A stretch of DNA of 6,246 nt from Alphaproteobacteria bacterium (GCA_018665505.1 JABJCS010000137.1:1-6246), one strand, 5' to 3'. Shown: positions 1 to 5,796, counted from the first letter of the stretch. Translations and numbers: made by a program. The notes: generated by a model from the letters alone, not told the origin.

Positions 1-541
1 GGCACAAGCCGGTGTTGCGCGGATCATTATTGAGCGTCCGGCGAAGCGCGCCCGCATCGCGATCCACACGGCACGTCCGGGGGTAGTGATTGGCAAGAAG
101 GGCGCTGATATCGAGAAATTGCGCCTAGATATCAGTAAGATGACCGGCAGCGATGTGACACTAAACATCGTTGAAATTCGGAAGCCGGAAATCGACGCTA
201 AGCTTATCGCCGATAATATTTCGCAGCAACTGACCCGCCGCGTAGCGTTTCGTCGAGCCATGAAACGCGCCGTTCAGTCGGCGATGCGATTGGGTGCGGG
301 CGGTATCCGTATTAAATGCGGCGGTCGCCTCGGCGGTGTCGAGATTGCGCGGGCGGAATGGTATCGCGAAGGCCGCGTGCCCTTGCATACGCTGCGCGCC
401 GATATTGATTACGGCACTTCGACGGCACAGACGACTTATGGCGCCTGCGGCGTGAAGGTCTGGGTGTTTAAGGGTGAGATCATGGAGCACGACCCCATGG
501 CACACGAACGTCGTCAGCAGGATCAGCAGCCGCAGCGCTAA
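1..541 (+). CDS. rpsC: 30S ribosomal protein S3, 3' part (5' end outside window)
   Basis: S3 sits in the head of the small subunit at the mRNA entry channel. The first whole codon is at base 2, and 179 residues plus a TAA stop are visible. Alignment by eye to E. coli S3 suggests about 47 N-terminal residues are missing. The KH type-2 domain is seen with its GxxG loop (GKKG, visible residues 31-34) after HTARPGVVI. The basic residues corresponding to E. coli Arg131, Arg132 and Lys135, linked to mRNA unwinding, are kept in FRRAMKRA (visible residues 84, 85 and 88). The C-terminal S3 domain follows with [30 protein letters not shown] split over the usual positions, ending in a short polar Gln/Arg tail. 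A GTG at 86 lies inside the KH motif and is not the start. The gene is 24 bases upstream of rplP. Identity is certain; only the 5' end is unseen. Confidence 0.98.
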   Translation, partial: AQAGVARIIIERPAKRARIAIHTARPGVVIGKKGADIEKLRLDISKMTGSDVTLNIVEIRKPEIDAKLIADNISQQLTRRVAFRRAMKRAVQSAMRLGAGGIRIKCGGRLGGVEIARAEWYREGRVPLHTLRADIDYGTSTAQTTYGACGVKVWVFKGEIMEHDPMAHERRQQDQQPQR

Positions 542-565
542 TGCGGTCGAAAAGGGAAGCGAGTA

Positions 566-985
566 ATGCTTAGTCCGAAACGTACAAAATTCCGTAAGGC
601 GCACAAAGGTCGCGTGCATGGCCTTGCGAAAGGCGGCACGTCCTTGAATTTTGGCGCATTTGGCCTGAAGGCCATGCAGCCGGGGCGGATTACCGCCCGT
701 CAGATCGAGGCGGCGCGTCGTGCGATGACACGTCACATCAAACGTGCGGGTAAAGTCTGGATCCGTGTTTTCCCGGATGTGCCCGTAAGTAGTAAGCCCG
801 CTGAAGTTCGTATGGGTAAAGGTAAGGGGACGCCGGAATATTGGATGTGCCGCATTAAGCCTGGCCGCATGATGTTCGAACTTGATGGTGTCGATCCCGA
901 GATCGCTAAAGAAGCGTTGTCGCTTGCGGCGGCGAAATTGCCGATCCGATGCAAGTTCATTCAGCGCGGCGGCGAAGGAGTTTAA
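566..985 (+). CDS. rplP: 50S ribosomal protein L16
   Basis: L16 binds 23S rRNA near the peptidyl transferase centre and helps position A-site tRNA. The protein has 139 residues against 136 in E. coli and is colinear throughout. It starts with [16 protein letters not shown] and carries the central [18 protein letters not shown] helix, then WIRVFPD and VRMGKGKG. The arginine in VRMGKGKG (residue 82) matches E. coli Arg81, which is hydroxylated there by the RoxA/YcfD oxygenase; whether that happens here cannot be told. The start is chosen by family length and by the purine-rich AGGGAAG at 553-559, 6 bases upstream. The 3' end contains the Shine-Dalgarno sequence of rpmC. The next gene begins 4 bases after the TAA stop. 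Confidence 0.98.
   Translation: MLSPKRTKFRKAHKGRVHGLAKGGTSLNFGAFGLKAMQPGRITARQIEAARRAMTRHIKRAGKVWIRVFPDVPVSSKPAEVRMGKGKGTPEYWMCRIKPGRMMFELDGVDPEIAKEALSLAAAKLPIRCKFIQRGGEGV
974..980 (+). promoter_or_regulatory. Ribosome binding site for rpmC inside rplP
   Basis: GAAGGAG lies within the last codons of rplP, 9 bases before the ATG at 990. It fixes the L29 start at 990 although the reading frame stays open upstream. A ribosome finishing L16 must pass over this site, so translation of L29 is probably coupled to L16 (inference). Confidence 0.8.
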
Positions 986-989
986 GTCG

Positions 990-1187
990 ATGAAGTCGGA
1001 AGAAGTGCGCCAAAAGACGGCCGATGAGTTAAACGATCAACTCGGCGACCTTCAGAAAGAAGCGTTCAATCTGCGTTTCCAGCAGGCCAGTGGGCAGTTG
1101 GAGAACACGGCGCGTGTCCGTGAAGTGCGCCGCGATATCGCGCGTATTAAGACGGTCATGAACGAGCGCCGTAGCGCCGCGTCCTAA
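990..1187 (+). CDS. rpmC: 50S ribosomal protein L29
   Basis: L29 is a small two-helix protein at the nascent-chain exit tunnel rim. In well-studied bacteria it lies next to L23, where trigger factor and SRP dock. The product has 65 residues (E. coli 63). It shows the usual pattern: a first helix (about residues 3-36, [19 protein letters not shown] then KEAFNLRFQ), the conserved [20 protein letters not shown] region, and a short basic tail. The frame is open well upstream of 990, but the Shine-Dalgarno sequence at 974-980, the family length and the overlap with rplP all support ATG 990. The stop TAA is part of AAGGAG, which serves rpsQ 13 bases on. Confidence 0.96.
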   Translation: MKSEEVRQKTADELNDQLGDLQKEAFNLRFQQASGQLENTARVREVRRDIARIKTVMNERRSAAS

Positions 1188-1191
1188 GGAG
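1186..1191 (+). promoter_or_regulatory. Ribosome binding site for rpsQ, fused to rpmC stop
   Basis: AAGGAG begins inside the TAA stop of rpmC (1185-1187) and lies 9 bases before the rpsQ ATG. A terminating ribosome would sit directly over the site. Confidence 0.8.
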
Positions 1192-1200
1192 TAAAGACGG

Positions 1201-1446
1201 ATGCCCAAACGAGTTATGCAAGGACGCGCCCTCCGGGACGCAAAAGATAAGACCGTTTCGGTCTTGGTGGAGCGGAGTATTAAACATCCGTTGTACCAAA
1301 AATTTATGAAACGGTCGAAGAAGTACCTCGCCCACGACGAGCAGAATACCTCGAAGGAAGGCGACATTGTTAAAATCCGCGAGGCCCGGCCGATCTCCAA
1401 GCGTAAGCGCTTTGTAGTGGTCGCCGATTCGGCCAGCGAAGGTTAA
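1201..1446 (+). CDS. rpsQ: 30S ribosomal protein S17
   Basis: S17 is a primary 16S rRNA-binding protein with an OB fold that helps start assembly of the 30S body. The product has 81 residues (E. coli 84). Family landmarks are [20 protein letters not shown] at the N-terminus, [20 protein letters not shown] in the middle, and the loop [18 protein letters not shown]. The cysteine common in the 'ECRP(I/L)SK' motif is alanine here (EARPISK), a mild and tolerated change. The ATG is set by the AAGGAG overlapping the rpmC stop. In E. coli this is the last gene of the S10 operon, but here rplN follows after 12 bases with no visible terminator or promoter. Confidence 0.97.
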   Translation: MPKRVMQGRALRDAKDKTVSVLVERSIKHPLYQKFMKRSKKYLAHDEQNTSKEGDIVKIREARPISKRKRFVVVADSASEG

Positions 1447-1451
1447 GGAAG
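1445..1451 (+). promoter_or_regulatory. Ribosome binding site for rplN, fused to rpsQ stop
   Basis: AAGGAAG begins within the TAA stop of rpsQ (1444-1446) and lies 7 bases before the rplN ATG. This site occupies the place where E. coli has a long gap containing the spc promoter. Confidence 0.75.
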
Positions 1452-1458
1452 CCGCGTC

Positions 1459-1827
1459 ATGATACAGATGCAAACCAACCTCGATGTTGCCGATAACTCG
1501 GGTGCCCGACGGGTACAGTGCATCAAGGTACTGGGCGGCTCAAAACGTATGGTTGCCGGTGTTGGCGACGTCATCGTTGTGAGCGTCAAGGAAGCGATCC
1601 CACGGGGTCGTGTCAAAAAGGGTGATATTCATCGTGCAGTGATTGTGCGCACGGCGAAGGAAATCAGCCGGCAAGATGGAACCAGTATTCGGTTTGATCG
1701 TAATGCGGCGGTTTTGATCGATCGGAATAATGAGCCGATTGGAACGCGTATTTTCGGGCCGGTCACACGTGAATTGCGCGCAAGGCAATTCATGAAGATC
1801 GTGTCGCTCGCGCCGGAAGTTATTTAA
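1459..1827 (+). CDS. rplN: 50S ribosomal protein L14
   Basis: L14 is a beta-barrel protein at the subunit interface. It forms an intersubunit bridge and in many bacteria is the docking site of the silencing factor RsfS. The 122 residues match the family length (E. coli 123). Diagnostic stretches are [19 protein letters not shown] (residues 9-27), the [13 protein letters not shown] loop, [13 protein letters not shown], and the C-terminal [15 protein letters not shown] with [11 protein letters not shown]. The first ATG (MIQMQT) is preferred over the ATG at 1468 because most homologues begin MIQ and the Shine-Dalgarno sequence at 1445-1451 fits it. It is the first gene of the classical spc set. 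The 26-base gap to rplX shows no clear structure. Confidence 0.98.
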   Translation: MIQMQTNLDVADNSGARRVQCIKVLGGSKRMVAGVGDVIVVSVKEAIPRGRVKKGDIHRAVIVRTAKEISRQDGTSIRFDRNAAVLIDRNNEPIGTRIFGPVTRELRARQFMKIVSLAPEVI

Positions 1828-1853
1828 CGGCGCGCTGGAGATCGGAAAGAGAA

Positions 1854-2171
1854 ATGGCTGCGAAGTATAAAAAAGGCGACCGGGTACTAGTAATCGCCGG
1901 TAAGGATAAGGGCAAACAAGGAGAAATCCTTCTCGTCCAGCGCGCTAAAGAGCGCGCCGTCGTTCGGGGCGTCAACGTGGCGCGGCGGCATACGAGGGCG
2001 AGTCAGACATCGCCTGGTGGGATTGTGGATAAGGAAATGCCGATCGCGGTGTCAAACCTTGCCCATGTCGATCCGAAAGACGACAAGCCGACCCGAGTTG
2101 GATTTAAATTTCTCGATGATGGCCGCAAGGTGCGTTTCGCTAAACGCTCCGGCGAAGTCATCGATAGCTGA
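1854..2171 (+). CDS. rplX: 50S ribosomal protein L24
   Basis: L24 is an assembly-initiator protein that binds the 5' domain of 23S rRNA and lies near the tunnel exit. The 105 residues are normal for the family (E. coli 104). The KOW motif is at residues 6-32 ([20 protein letters not shown]), followed by [15 protein letters not shown], the loop [20 protein letters not shown], and the terminal [22 protein letters not shown]. The Shine-Dalgarno signal is weak: GGAAAGAGA abuts the ATG, and GGAG at 1837-1840 is 13 bases away. The start therefore rests mainly on homology. Two short perfect hairpins fall inside the gene at 1918-1931 and 1940-1957. Its TGA stop is fused to the rplE ribosome binding site. 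Confidence 0.97.
   Translation: MAAKYKKGDRVLVIAGKDKGKQGEILLVQRAKERAVVRGVNVARRHTRASQTSPGGIVDKEMPIAVSNLAHVDPKDDKPTRVGFKFLDDGRKVRFAKRSGEVIDS
1918..1957 (+). other. Pair of potential RNA hairpins inside rplX
   Basis: The first stem is AAGGA/TCCTT (1918-1922 with 1927-1931) around a GAAA loop of the stable GNRA class. The second is GCGCGCT/AGCGCGC (1940-1946 with 1951-1957) around the loop AAAG. Both are perfect, and they are 8 bases apart. The second lies over codons for R-A-K-E-R-A, so it may be a by-product of GC-rich arginine and alanine codons. There is no T-run after it, so it is not a terminator. Function, if any, is unknown. Confidence 0.35.
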
Positions 2172-2175
2172 GGAG
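2170..2175 (+). promoter_or_regulatory. Ribosome binding site for rplE, fused to rplX stop
   Basis: GAGGAG starts within the rplX TGA (2169-2171) and lies 9 bases before ATG 2185. It decides the rplE start, because the frame is open for 56 more codons upstream inside rplX. Confidence 0.8.
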
Positions 2176-2184
2176 ACGTTCACG

Positions 2185-2742
2185 ATGGCTAATGACGGTT
2201 ACGTGCCGCGCCTCAGAGAACACTACGATAACGTGGTGCGGGCGTCGCTTGGCGAACAGTTTAACTATGCGAATGCCCTGCAAACGCCGCGTCTCGATAA
2301 GATCGTGGTGAATATCGGCGCAGGCGAGGCAGTTGGCGATAGCAAGAAGATCAATTCGATCTGTGATGACTTAGCGGCGATTACCGGACAAAAACCGGTG
2401 GTAACCCATGCTAAGAAATCTATCGCGAACTTTAAATTACGCGAAGGCATGCCGATCGGTGCAAAGGTAACGCTGCGCCGGACACGTATGTATGAATTTA
2501 TGGATCGATTGGTCACGGTCGCGTTGCCGCGGGTTCGTGACTTTCGGGGACTTTCTCCGCGCAGTTTCGACGGTCGCGGGAATTATTCGCTCGGCTTGAA
2601 AGAGCAGATCGTGTTTCCGGAAATCGATTACGACAAAGTGGATTCGATCCGCGGTATGGACATTGTCATCTGCACGACGGCTGATAACAACGAGGAAGCA
2701 CATGCTCTTCTCGTTGGTTTCAATATGCCGTTTCGCACTTGA
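2185..2742 (+). CDS. rplE: 50S ribosomal protein L5
   Basis: L5 binds 5S rRNA in the central protuberance together with L18, and its loop contacts P-site tRNA. The product has 185 residues (E. coli 179). Landmarks in order are [16 protein letters not shown] (about residues 37-52), [32 protein letters not shown], then [21 protein letters not shown] with [19 protein letters not shown], and [20 protein letters not shown] near the C-terminus. ATG 2185 is chosen over upstream in-frame positions because it gives family length and an N-terminus ([14 protein letters not shown]) like that of other L5 proteins. In E. coli, S8 represses the spc operon by binding mRNA around this start. I could not recognise such a site by eye here. 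The rpsN gene follows after 22 bases. Confidence 0.97.
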   Translation: MANDGYVPRLREHYDNVVRASLGEQFNYANALQTPRLDKIVVNIGAGEAVGDSKKINSICDDLAAITGQKPVVTHAKKSIANFKLREGMPIGAKVTLRRTRMYEFMDRLVTVALPRVRDFRGLSPRSFDGRGNYSLGLKEQIVFPEIDYDKVDSIRGMDIVICTTADNNEEAHALLVGFNMPFRT

Positions 2743-2764
2743 GTCACTGGTGAGGTCTTGAAGC

Positions 2765-3070
2765 ATGGCTAAGAAAAGCGCCATCGAACGTAATAAAAAG
2801 AGAATGCGGTTGGTCGAGAGGTATGCGGCTAAGCGTGAGCGGTTGAAGGCAATTGCGAGTGATCGTGAGTTGCCGGCCGAGGAGCGTTTCGCAGCTCGGT
2901 TGAAACTCGCGCAATTGCCGCGCAATTCCGCACCGGTGCGTATTCGTAACCGTTGCGAATTGTCCGGACGTCCGCGTGGATTTTACCGGAAGTTCAAATT
3001 GTCGCGCATCGCGTTGCGTGAATTGGCATCGAACGGTCATATCCCCGGTATGACTAAATCGAGCTGGTAG
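2765..3070 (+). CDS. rpsN: 30S ribosomal protein S14 (zinc-free long form)
   Basis: S14 binds 16S rRNA in the 30S head and is needed for late head assembly. It has 101 residues, exactly the length of the E. coli-type protein. It lacks the paired CxxC motifs of the short zinc-binding form. The N-terminal half is a very basic helix region ([28 protein letters not shown]). The conserved C-terminal core is [42 protein letters not shown]. The Shine-Dalgarno signal is modest (TGAGG at 2751-2755). The TAG stop begins the AGGGAG site of rpsH. Being the zinc-independent class, this copy needs no zinc. A second zinc-starvation paralogue elsewhere in the genome is neither implied nor excluded. Confidence 0.98.
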   Translation: MAKKSAIERNKKRMRLVERYAAKRERLKAIASDRELPAEERFAARLKLAQLPRNSAPVRIRNRCELSGRPRGFYRKFKLSRIALRELASNGHIPGMTKSSW

Positions 3071-3074
3071 GGAG
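3069..3074 (+). promoter_or_regulatory. Ribosome binding site for rpsH, fused to rpsN stop
   Basis: AGGGAG begins in the second base of the rpsN TAG (3068-3070), 9 bases before the rpsH ATG. Confidence 0.75.
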
Positions 3075-3083
3075 AGCGACCGA

Positions 3084-3482
3084 ATGTCAATGAGTGATCC
3101 TTTGGGCGATATGCTCACCCGTATCCGGAATGGCCAGCAAAGCGGCCGTTCGACCGTGGTGTGTCCGTCTTCAAAATTACGAACGAACGTTCTCGAGGTT
3201 TTGAAGCGCGAAGGCTTTATTCGCGACTTTAGTTGGGCCGAAATTCGCAGCGGTATTAGTGAATTGACCATCGAGCTGAAATACCACGACGGTGCGCCTG
3301 TTATCCGTGAGATCAAGCGGGTTTCGACGCCGGGTCGGCGGGTTTATTCGAAAATTCAGGACCTGCAGCGGGTATATAACGGCTTGGGAATATCGATCCT
3401 GTCGACGCCGCGTGGCGTGCTCTCGGATGCCGAGGCGCGCGACCATAACGTCGGCGGTGAAGTCCTTTGCCGGGTATTCTAG
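3084..3482 (+). CDS. rpsH: 30S ribosomal protein S8
   Basis: S8 is a primary binder of 16S rRNA helix 21 in the central domain. In E. coli it is also the translational repressor of the spc operon. The product has 132 residues (E. coli 130). The N-terminal domain shows [37 protein letters not shown] and the strand LTIELKY. The C-terminal RNA-binding domain shows [36 protein letters not shown] and [11 protein letters not shown]. The STPRG loop, the RNA-contact motif, is intact. ATG 3084 (MSMSDPLGD) is preferred to the ATG two codons later (3090) because many alphaproteobacterial S8 proteins begin [18 protein letters not shown] and the spacing to AGGGAG is better. The TAG stop overlaps the rplF ribosome binding site. 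Confidence 0.97.
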   Translation: MSMSDPLGDMLTRIRNGQQSGRSTVVCPSSKLRTNVLEVLKREGFIRDFSWAEIRSGISELTIELKYHDGAPVIREIKRVSTPGRRVYSKIQDLQRVYNGLGISILSTPRGVLSDAEARDHNVGGEVLCRVF

Positions 3483-3485
3483 GAG
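3481..3485 (+). promoter_or_regulatory. Ribosome binding site for rplF, fused to rpsH stop
   Basis: AGGAG begins inside the rpsH TAG (3480-3482) and lies 7 bases before ATG 3493. It selects that ATG, although the frame is open for 67 further codons upstream inside rpsH. Confidence 0.8.
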
Positions 3486-3492
3486 AATAACA

Positions 3493-4032
3493 ATGTCACG
3501 CGTTGGACAAAATCCAGTCACTATTCCGGACGGTGTTGAAGTTTCCGTAGCGGGTGGTGTACTGACGGCGAAGGGCAAGCTGGGCACCTTAACGGTACCC
3601 GTGATGCCAGTCGTGGAAGTAAAAGTCGAGGACGGTCAAATTACCGTAAGCCCGGCTGGTGGGGACAAGCGTGCCAAGACGATGTGGGGCACGACCCGCA
3701 GCCTGGTTAACAACGCGGTGATTGGTGTTTCTGAAGGTTTCACGAAACGCCTCGAAGTCAATGGCGTTGGCTATCGTGCGCAAGTGCAGGGAAAGAAATT
3801 GAACCTGCAATTGGGGTATAGCCATGACATTGCTTTTGATGTGCCGGAAGGCATTAAGATTGAAGTCGAAGGTGATCGCGGGAACGTTATCGCTGTGAGT
3901 GGCGCCAACAAACAGGTTGTTGGCCAAGTCGCGAGTGAAATTCGCAGTTTCCGCAAGCCGGAGCCCTATAAGGGCAAAGGTGTTAAGTACGCCGATGAGC
4001 AAATCCTTCGGAAAGAAGGCAAGAAGAAGTAA
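3493..4032 (+). CDS. rplF: 50S ribosomal protein L6
   Basis: L6 binds 23S rRNA near the sarcin-ricin loop, close to the site where translation factors act. The product has 179 residues (E. coli 177). It shows the two tandem L6 folds. The N-terminal one begins MSRVGQNPVTIPDGVEV and contains KGKLGTL and MWGTTRSLVNNAVIGVSEGF. The C-terminal one contains the signature LEVNGVGYRAQVQGKKLNLQLGYSH split over residues about 85-109, then SGANKQVVGQVASEIRSFRKPEPYKGKGVKY. The lysine-rich end (RKEGKKK) is typical. The start is fixed by the AGGAG fused to the rpsH stop. The next gene, rplR, is 12 bases downstream. Confidence 0.98.
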   Translation: MSRVGQNPVTIPDGVEVSVAGGVLTAKGKLGTLTVPVMPVVEVKVEDGQITVSPAGGDKRAKTMWGTTRSLVNNAVIGVSEGFTKRLEVNGVGYRAQVQGKKLNLQLGYSHDIAFDVPEGIKIEVEGDRGNVIAVSGANKQVVGQVASEIRSFRKPEPYKGKGVKYADEQILRKEGKKK

Positions 4033-4044
4033 AGGGTTCCGACG

Positions 4045-4407
4045 ATGTTGGATAACAAGAAGCTGTTCGAACGCCGTAAACGGCGCACGCGCCATCGGTT
4101 GCGTAAGGCCGAGCGCATTAAGCCGCGTTTGTCCGTATTCCGGTCGAGCAAGCACATCTATGCGCAGGTCATCGATGACGTTGCCGGTAAGACTGTTGCC
4201 GCTGCGTCGAGTATCGACAAGGAATTGCGGGAGGGCCTGAAGACCGGCGCTGACCGCGATGCCGCCGCACTGGTGGGTAAGTTGGTTGCCGATCGAGCGA
4301 AAAAGGCGGGTGTCGAGACGGTGGTTTTCGACCGCGGCGGATATCTGTACCACGGCCGTGTGAAGGCGTTGGGAGACGCCGCACGCGAAGCCGGTCTTAA
4401 ATTTTAG
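4045..4407 (+). CDS. rplR: 50S ribosomal protein L18
   Basis: L18 binds 5S rRNA and, with L5, anchors it in the central protuberance. The 120 residues are typical (E. coli 117). The flexible basic N-terminus ([17 protein letters not shown]) is the 5S-binding arm. The globular part shows [19 protein letters not shown], the [20 protein letters not shown] helix and the signature [28 protein letters not shown] split over the C-terminus. AAAGGG at 4031-4036 overlaps the rplF stop and lies 8 bases before the ATG. The gene ends with two in-frame stops in a row (TAG 4405-4407, TGA 4408-4410). The second doubles as part of the next gene's ribosome binding site. Confidence 0.98.
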   Translation: MLDNKKLFERRKRRTRHRLRKAERIKPRLSVFRSSKHIYAQVIDDVAGKTVAAASSIDKELREGLKTGADRDAAALVGKLVADRAKKAGVETVVFDRGGYLYHGRVKALGDAAREAGLKF

Positions 4408-4422
4408 TGAGGGACTGAAGTA

Positions 4423-4998
4423 ATGGCGCGAATGCAAAGTGAGCGCGGCGGCCGTGATCGGCGTGACGACGGACCGGATCTCGTCGAGAAGCTGGTGGCC
4501 ATCAACCGTGTCGCCAAGGTCGTCAAGGGTGGACGCCGCTTCGGTTTCTCGGCGATTGTCGTCGTAGGAGACGGTAACGGGCGGGTAGGTTACGGTTTGG
4601 GTAAGGCCCGTGAGGTGCCTGAAGCCATCCGTAAAGCCACAGATAAGGCGCGCAAGGATATGATCCGGGTGCCGCTCCGCGAAGGGCGCACCTTGCATCA
4701 CGATATCAACGGTCGCTATGGCGCCGGTCGGGTGTCGTTGCGCAATGCGCCTCCAGGTACGGGTATTATTGCCGGCGGTCCAATGCGCGCTGTTTTCGAG
4801 GCTCTCGGTGTACAAGACGTCGTTGCCAAATCCATCGGCACGTCGAATGCGCACAATATGGTCAAGGCAACGTTCCAGGCCCTTGCTTCCTGCGTGTCTC
4901 CGCGTCAGATCGCGGCCAAGCGCGGCAAAAAGGTCGGGGATATTGTCGGCCGTCGCGATGACGCGAATGGCAAGGCGAAGGAACAGGCCGATGGCTAG
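4423..4998 (+). CDS. rpsE: 30S ribosomal protein S5
   Basis: S5 lies on the back of the 30S subunit, contributes to decoding accuracy and lines the mRNA entry channel with S3 and S4. The product has 191 residues, longer than E. coli (167) because of both an N-terminal charged stretch (about residues 5-18) and a C-terminal tail ([16 protein letters not shown]). The N-terminal S5 fold covers residues 19-82 ([43 protein letters not shown]). The loop VVKGGRRF corresponds to the region where spectinomycin-resistance changes map in E. coli and looks wild-type. The C-terminal domain carries [40 protein letters not shown] and [17 protein letters not shown] at 4408-4413 is 9 bases upstream. The gene overlaps rpmD by 8 bases. 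Confidence 0.98.
   Translation: MARMQSERGGRDRRDDGPDLVEKLVAINRVAKVVKGGRRFGFSAIVVVGDGNGRVGYGLGKAREVPEAIRKATDKARKDMIRVPLREGRTLHHDINGRYGAGRVSLRNAPPGTGIIAGGPMRAVFEALGVQDVVAKSIGTSNAHNMVKATFQALASCVSPRQIAAKRGKKVGDIVGRRDDANGKAKEQADG
4977..4982 (+). promoter_or_regulatory. Ribosome binding site for rpmD inside rpsE
   Basis: GAAGGA lies within the last codons of rpsE, 8 bases before ATG 4991. It selects this start for L30; the frame is open far upstream inside rpsE. Confidence 0.7.
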
Positions 4999-5176
4999 TA
5001 AAAAGACACTTCGGGTAACTCAAACCGGCAGCCCAATCCGGCGCCAGCAAGATCAACGCGCGACGTTGGTTGGTCTCGGATTGAACAAGATGCACCGGAC
5101 GCGGGAATTGGAAGATACGCCTTCGGTGCGTGGCATGATCGATAAGGTCAAGCACCTCGTTCGCGTCGAAGATTGA
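4991..5176 (+). CDS. rpmD: 50S ribosomal protein L30
   Basis: L30 is a small protein on the back of the large subunit that binds 23S rRNA. The product has 61 residues (E. coli 59). It reads [18 protein letters not shown], then [43 protein letters not shown] in continuous frame. The [22 protein letters not shown] segments are diagnostic and strongly alphaproteobacterial in flavour. The start codon lies inside rpsE: the shared bases ATGGCTAG contain the L30 ATG and the S5 TAG. With the internal GAAGGA this suggests tight coupling with S5. L30 is missing in some bacteria but present here. A 38-base gap, the longest in the window, follows it and holds a hairpin. Confidence 0.96.
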   Translation: MASKKTLRVTQTGSPIRRQQDQRATLVGLGLNKMHRTRELEDTPSVRGMIDKVKHLVRVED

Positions 5177-5179
5177 TTT

Positions 5180-5199
5180 GGGACGTCGCTAGACGTCCC
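5180..5199 (+). promoter_or_regulatory. Perfect hairpin in the rpmD-rplO gap
   Basis: GGGACGTC (5180-5187) pairs exactly with GACGTCCC (5192-5199) around the four-base loop GCTA, giving an 8-bp stem with six G-C pairs. It begins 4 bases after the rpmD stop and ends one base before the CGGAG ribosome binding site of rplO. No T-run follows, so it is not a standard factor-independent terminator. Each arm contains the self-complementary GACGTC. It could be an mRNA element tuning L15 translation, a processing or stability element, or a DNA palindrome bound by a protein. Only the structure is seen; function is inferred. Confidence 0.65.
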
Positions 5200-5200
5200 T

Positions 5201-5205
5201 CGGAG
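5201..5205 (+). promoter_or_regulatory. Ribosome binding site for rplO
   Basis: CGGAG lies 9 bases before ATG 5215 and next to the 3' arm of the hairpin at 5180-5199. It supports ATG 5215 as the L15 start. Confidence 0.7.
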
Positions 5206-5214
5206 AATAGAAGC

Positions 5215-5772
5215 ATGAAACTGCACGAATTGTCGGACAATAAGGGCGCTCGCCACAACTCTAAGCGGCTTGGACGCGGTATTGGTTCCGGAAAAGGCAA
5301 AACGGCGGGACGTGGGCATAAGGGGCAAAAGTCTCGGGCCGGCGCGACGATTAAAGGGTTCGAAGGCGGCCAAATGCCGTTGTATCGCCGGGTGCCGAAG
5401 CGTGGCTTCGTCAATATTTTCCGCAAGAATTATGTTGAAGTTAACGTTGGTCGCCTACAGCAGGCGATCGACGCGAAGAAGCTCGACGCCAAGAAGACAA
5501 TTGACGGCGAGGCTCTGCTTGCTTCCGGCATTGTGCGGCGTATGCGCGATGGCGTTCGCCTCCTTGCGAATGGTGAGTTGAATACCAAGATAACGATTGA
5601 GGTCGCCGGCGCGTCAAAAGCCGCTGTCGAGCTTGTTGAAAAGGCGGGCGGCACGGTCGTTATGCTCGGAAAATCCGACGATACGGAGAAGCCGGCAAAG
5701 AAAACAAAGGCCAAAGCAAAAGCCGCGCCGTCCGATGAGGACAACGAGGCGTCGGAAAAGAGCGAAGACTGA
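5215..5772 (+). CDS. rplO: 50S ribosomal protein L15 with extended acidic C-terminal tail
   Basis: L15 binds 23S rRNA and is a late assembly protein reaching into the subunit core. The product has 185 residues against 144 in E. coli. The N-terminal glycine-rich arm is clear ([20 protein letters not shown], residues 19-38; then [26 protein letters not shown]). The globular C-terminal domain follows ([50 protein letters not shown] split over residues 77-151). The core ends near residue 152. The last 33 or so residues form an extra tail, first basic ([12 protein letters not shown]) and then acidic ([14 protein letters not shown]), expected to be disordered. ATG 5215 is chosen by its ribosome binding site and the MKLHEL N-terminus. 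The secY gene starts 24 bases downstream. Confidence 0.97.
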   Translation: MKLHELSDNKGARHNSKRLGRGIGSGKGKTAGRGHKGQKSRAGATIKGFEGGQMPLYRRVPKRGFVNIFRKNYVEVNVGRLQQAIDAKKLDAKKTIDGEALLASGIVRRMRDGVRLLANGELNTKITIEVAGASKAAVELVEKAGGTVVMLGKSDDTEKPAKKTKAKAKAAPSDEDNEASEKSED

Positions 5773-5796
5773 CGCGATAGGGCGGGAACCTAGATA

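Noticed and set aside
541..573. A ten-codon open frame starting in the rpsC stop (TAATG) and ending just inside rplP, like a leader peptide
   Set aside because: It has no separate ribosome binding site and no notable composition, and a TAATG string is common by chance.
161..736. A 191-codon open frame on the minus strand across rpsC and rplP
   Set aside because: Same cause: rpsC and rplP share a frame, and both are firmly identified on the + strand.
1399..1412. Small hairpin AAGCG-TAAG-CGCTT near the end of rpsQ
   Set aside because: Only 5 bp, inside conserved coding sequence for SKRKRF, with no T-run; most likely chance.
4072..4085. Small hairpin CGCCG-TAAA-CGGCG early in rplR
   Set aside because: A 5-bp stem within arginine-rich codons of the L18 basic arm; expected by chance in such sequence.
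3589..4854. A 421-codon open frame on the minus strand across rplF, rplR and rpsE
   Set aside because: The three real genes lie in the same + strand frame, so the codon bias of all three keeps the complementary frame open. The predicted protein resembles no family I know, and no start signal or promoter is seen.
5180..5199. Reading the rpmD-rplO hairpin as a factor-independent terminator
   Set aside because: No T-run follows the stem, and the conserved genes rplO and secY continue directly downstream on the same strand.
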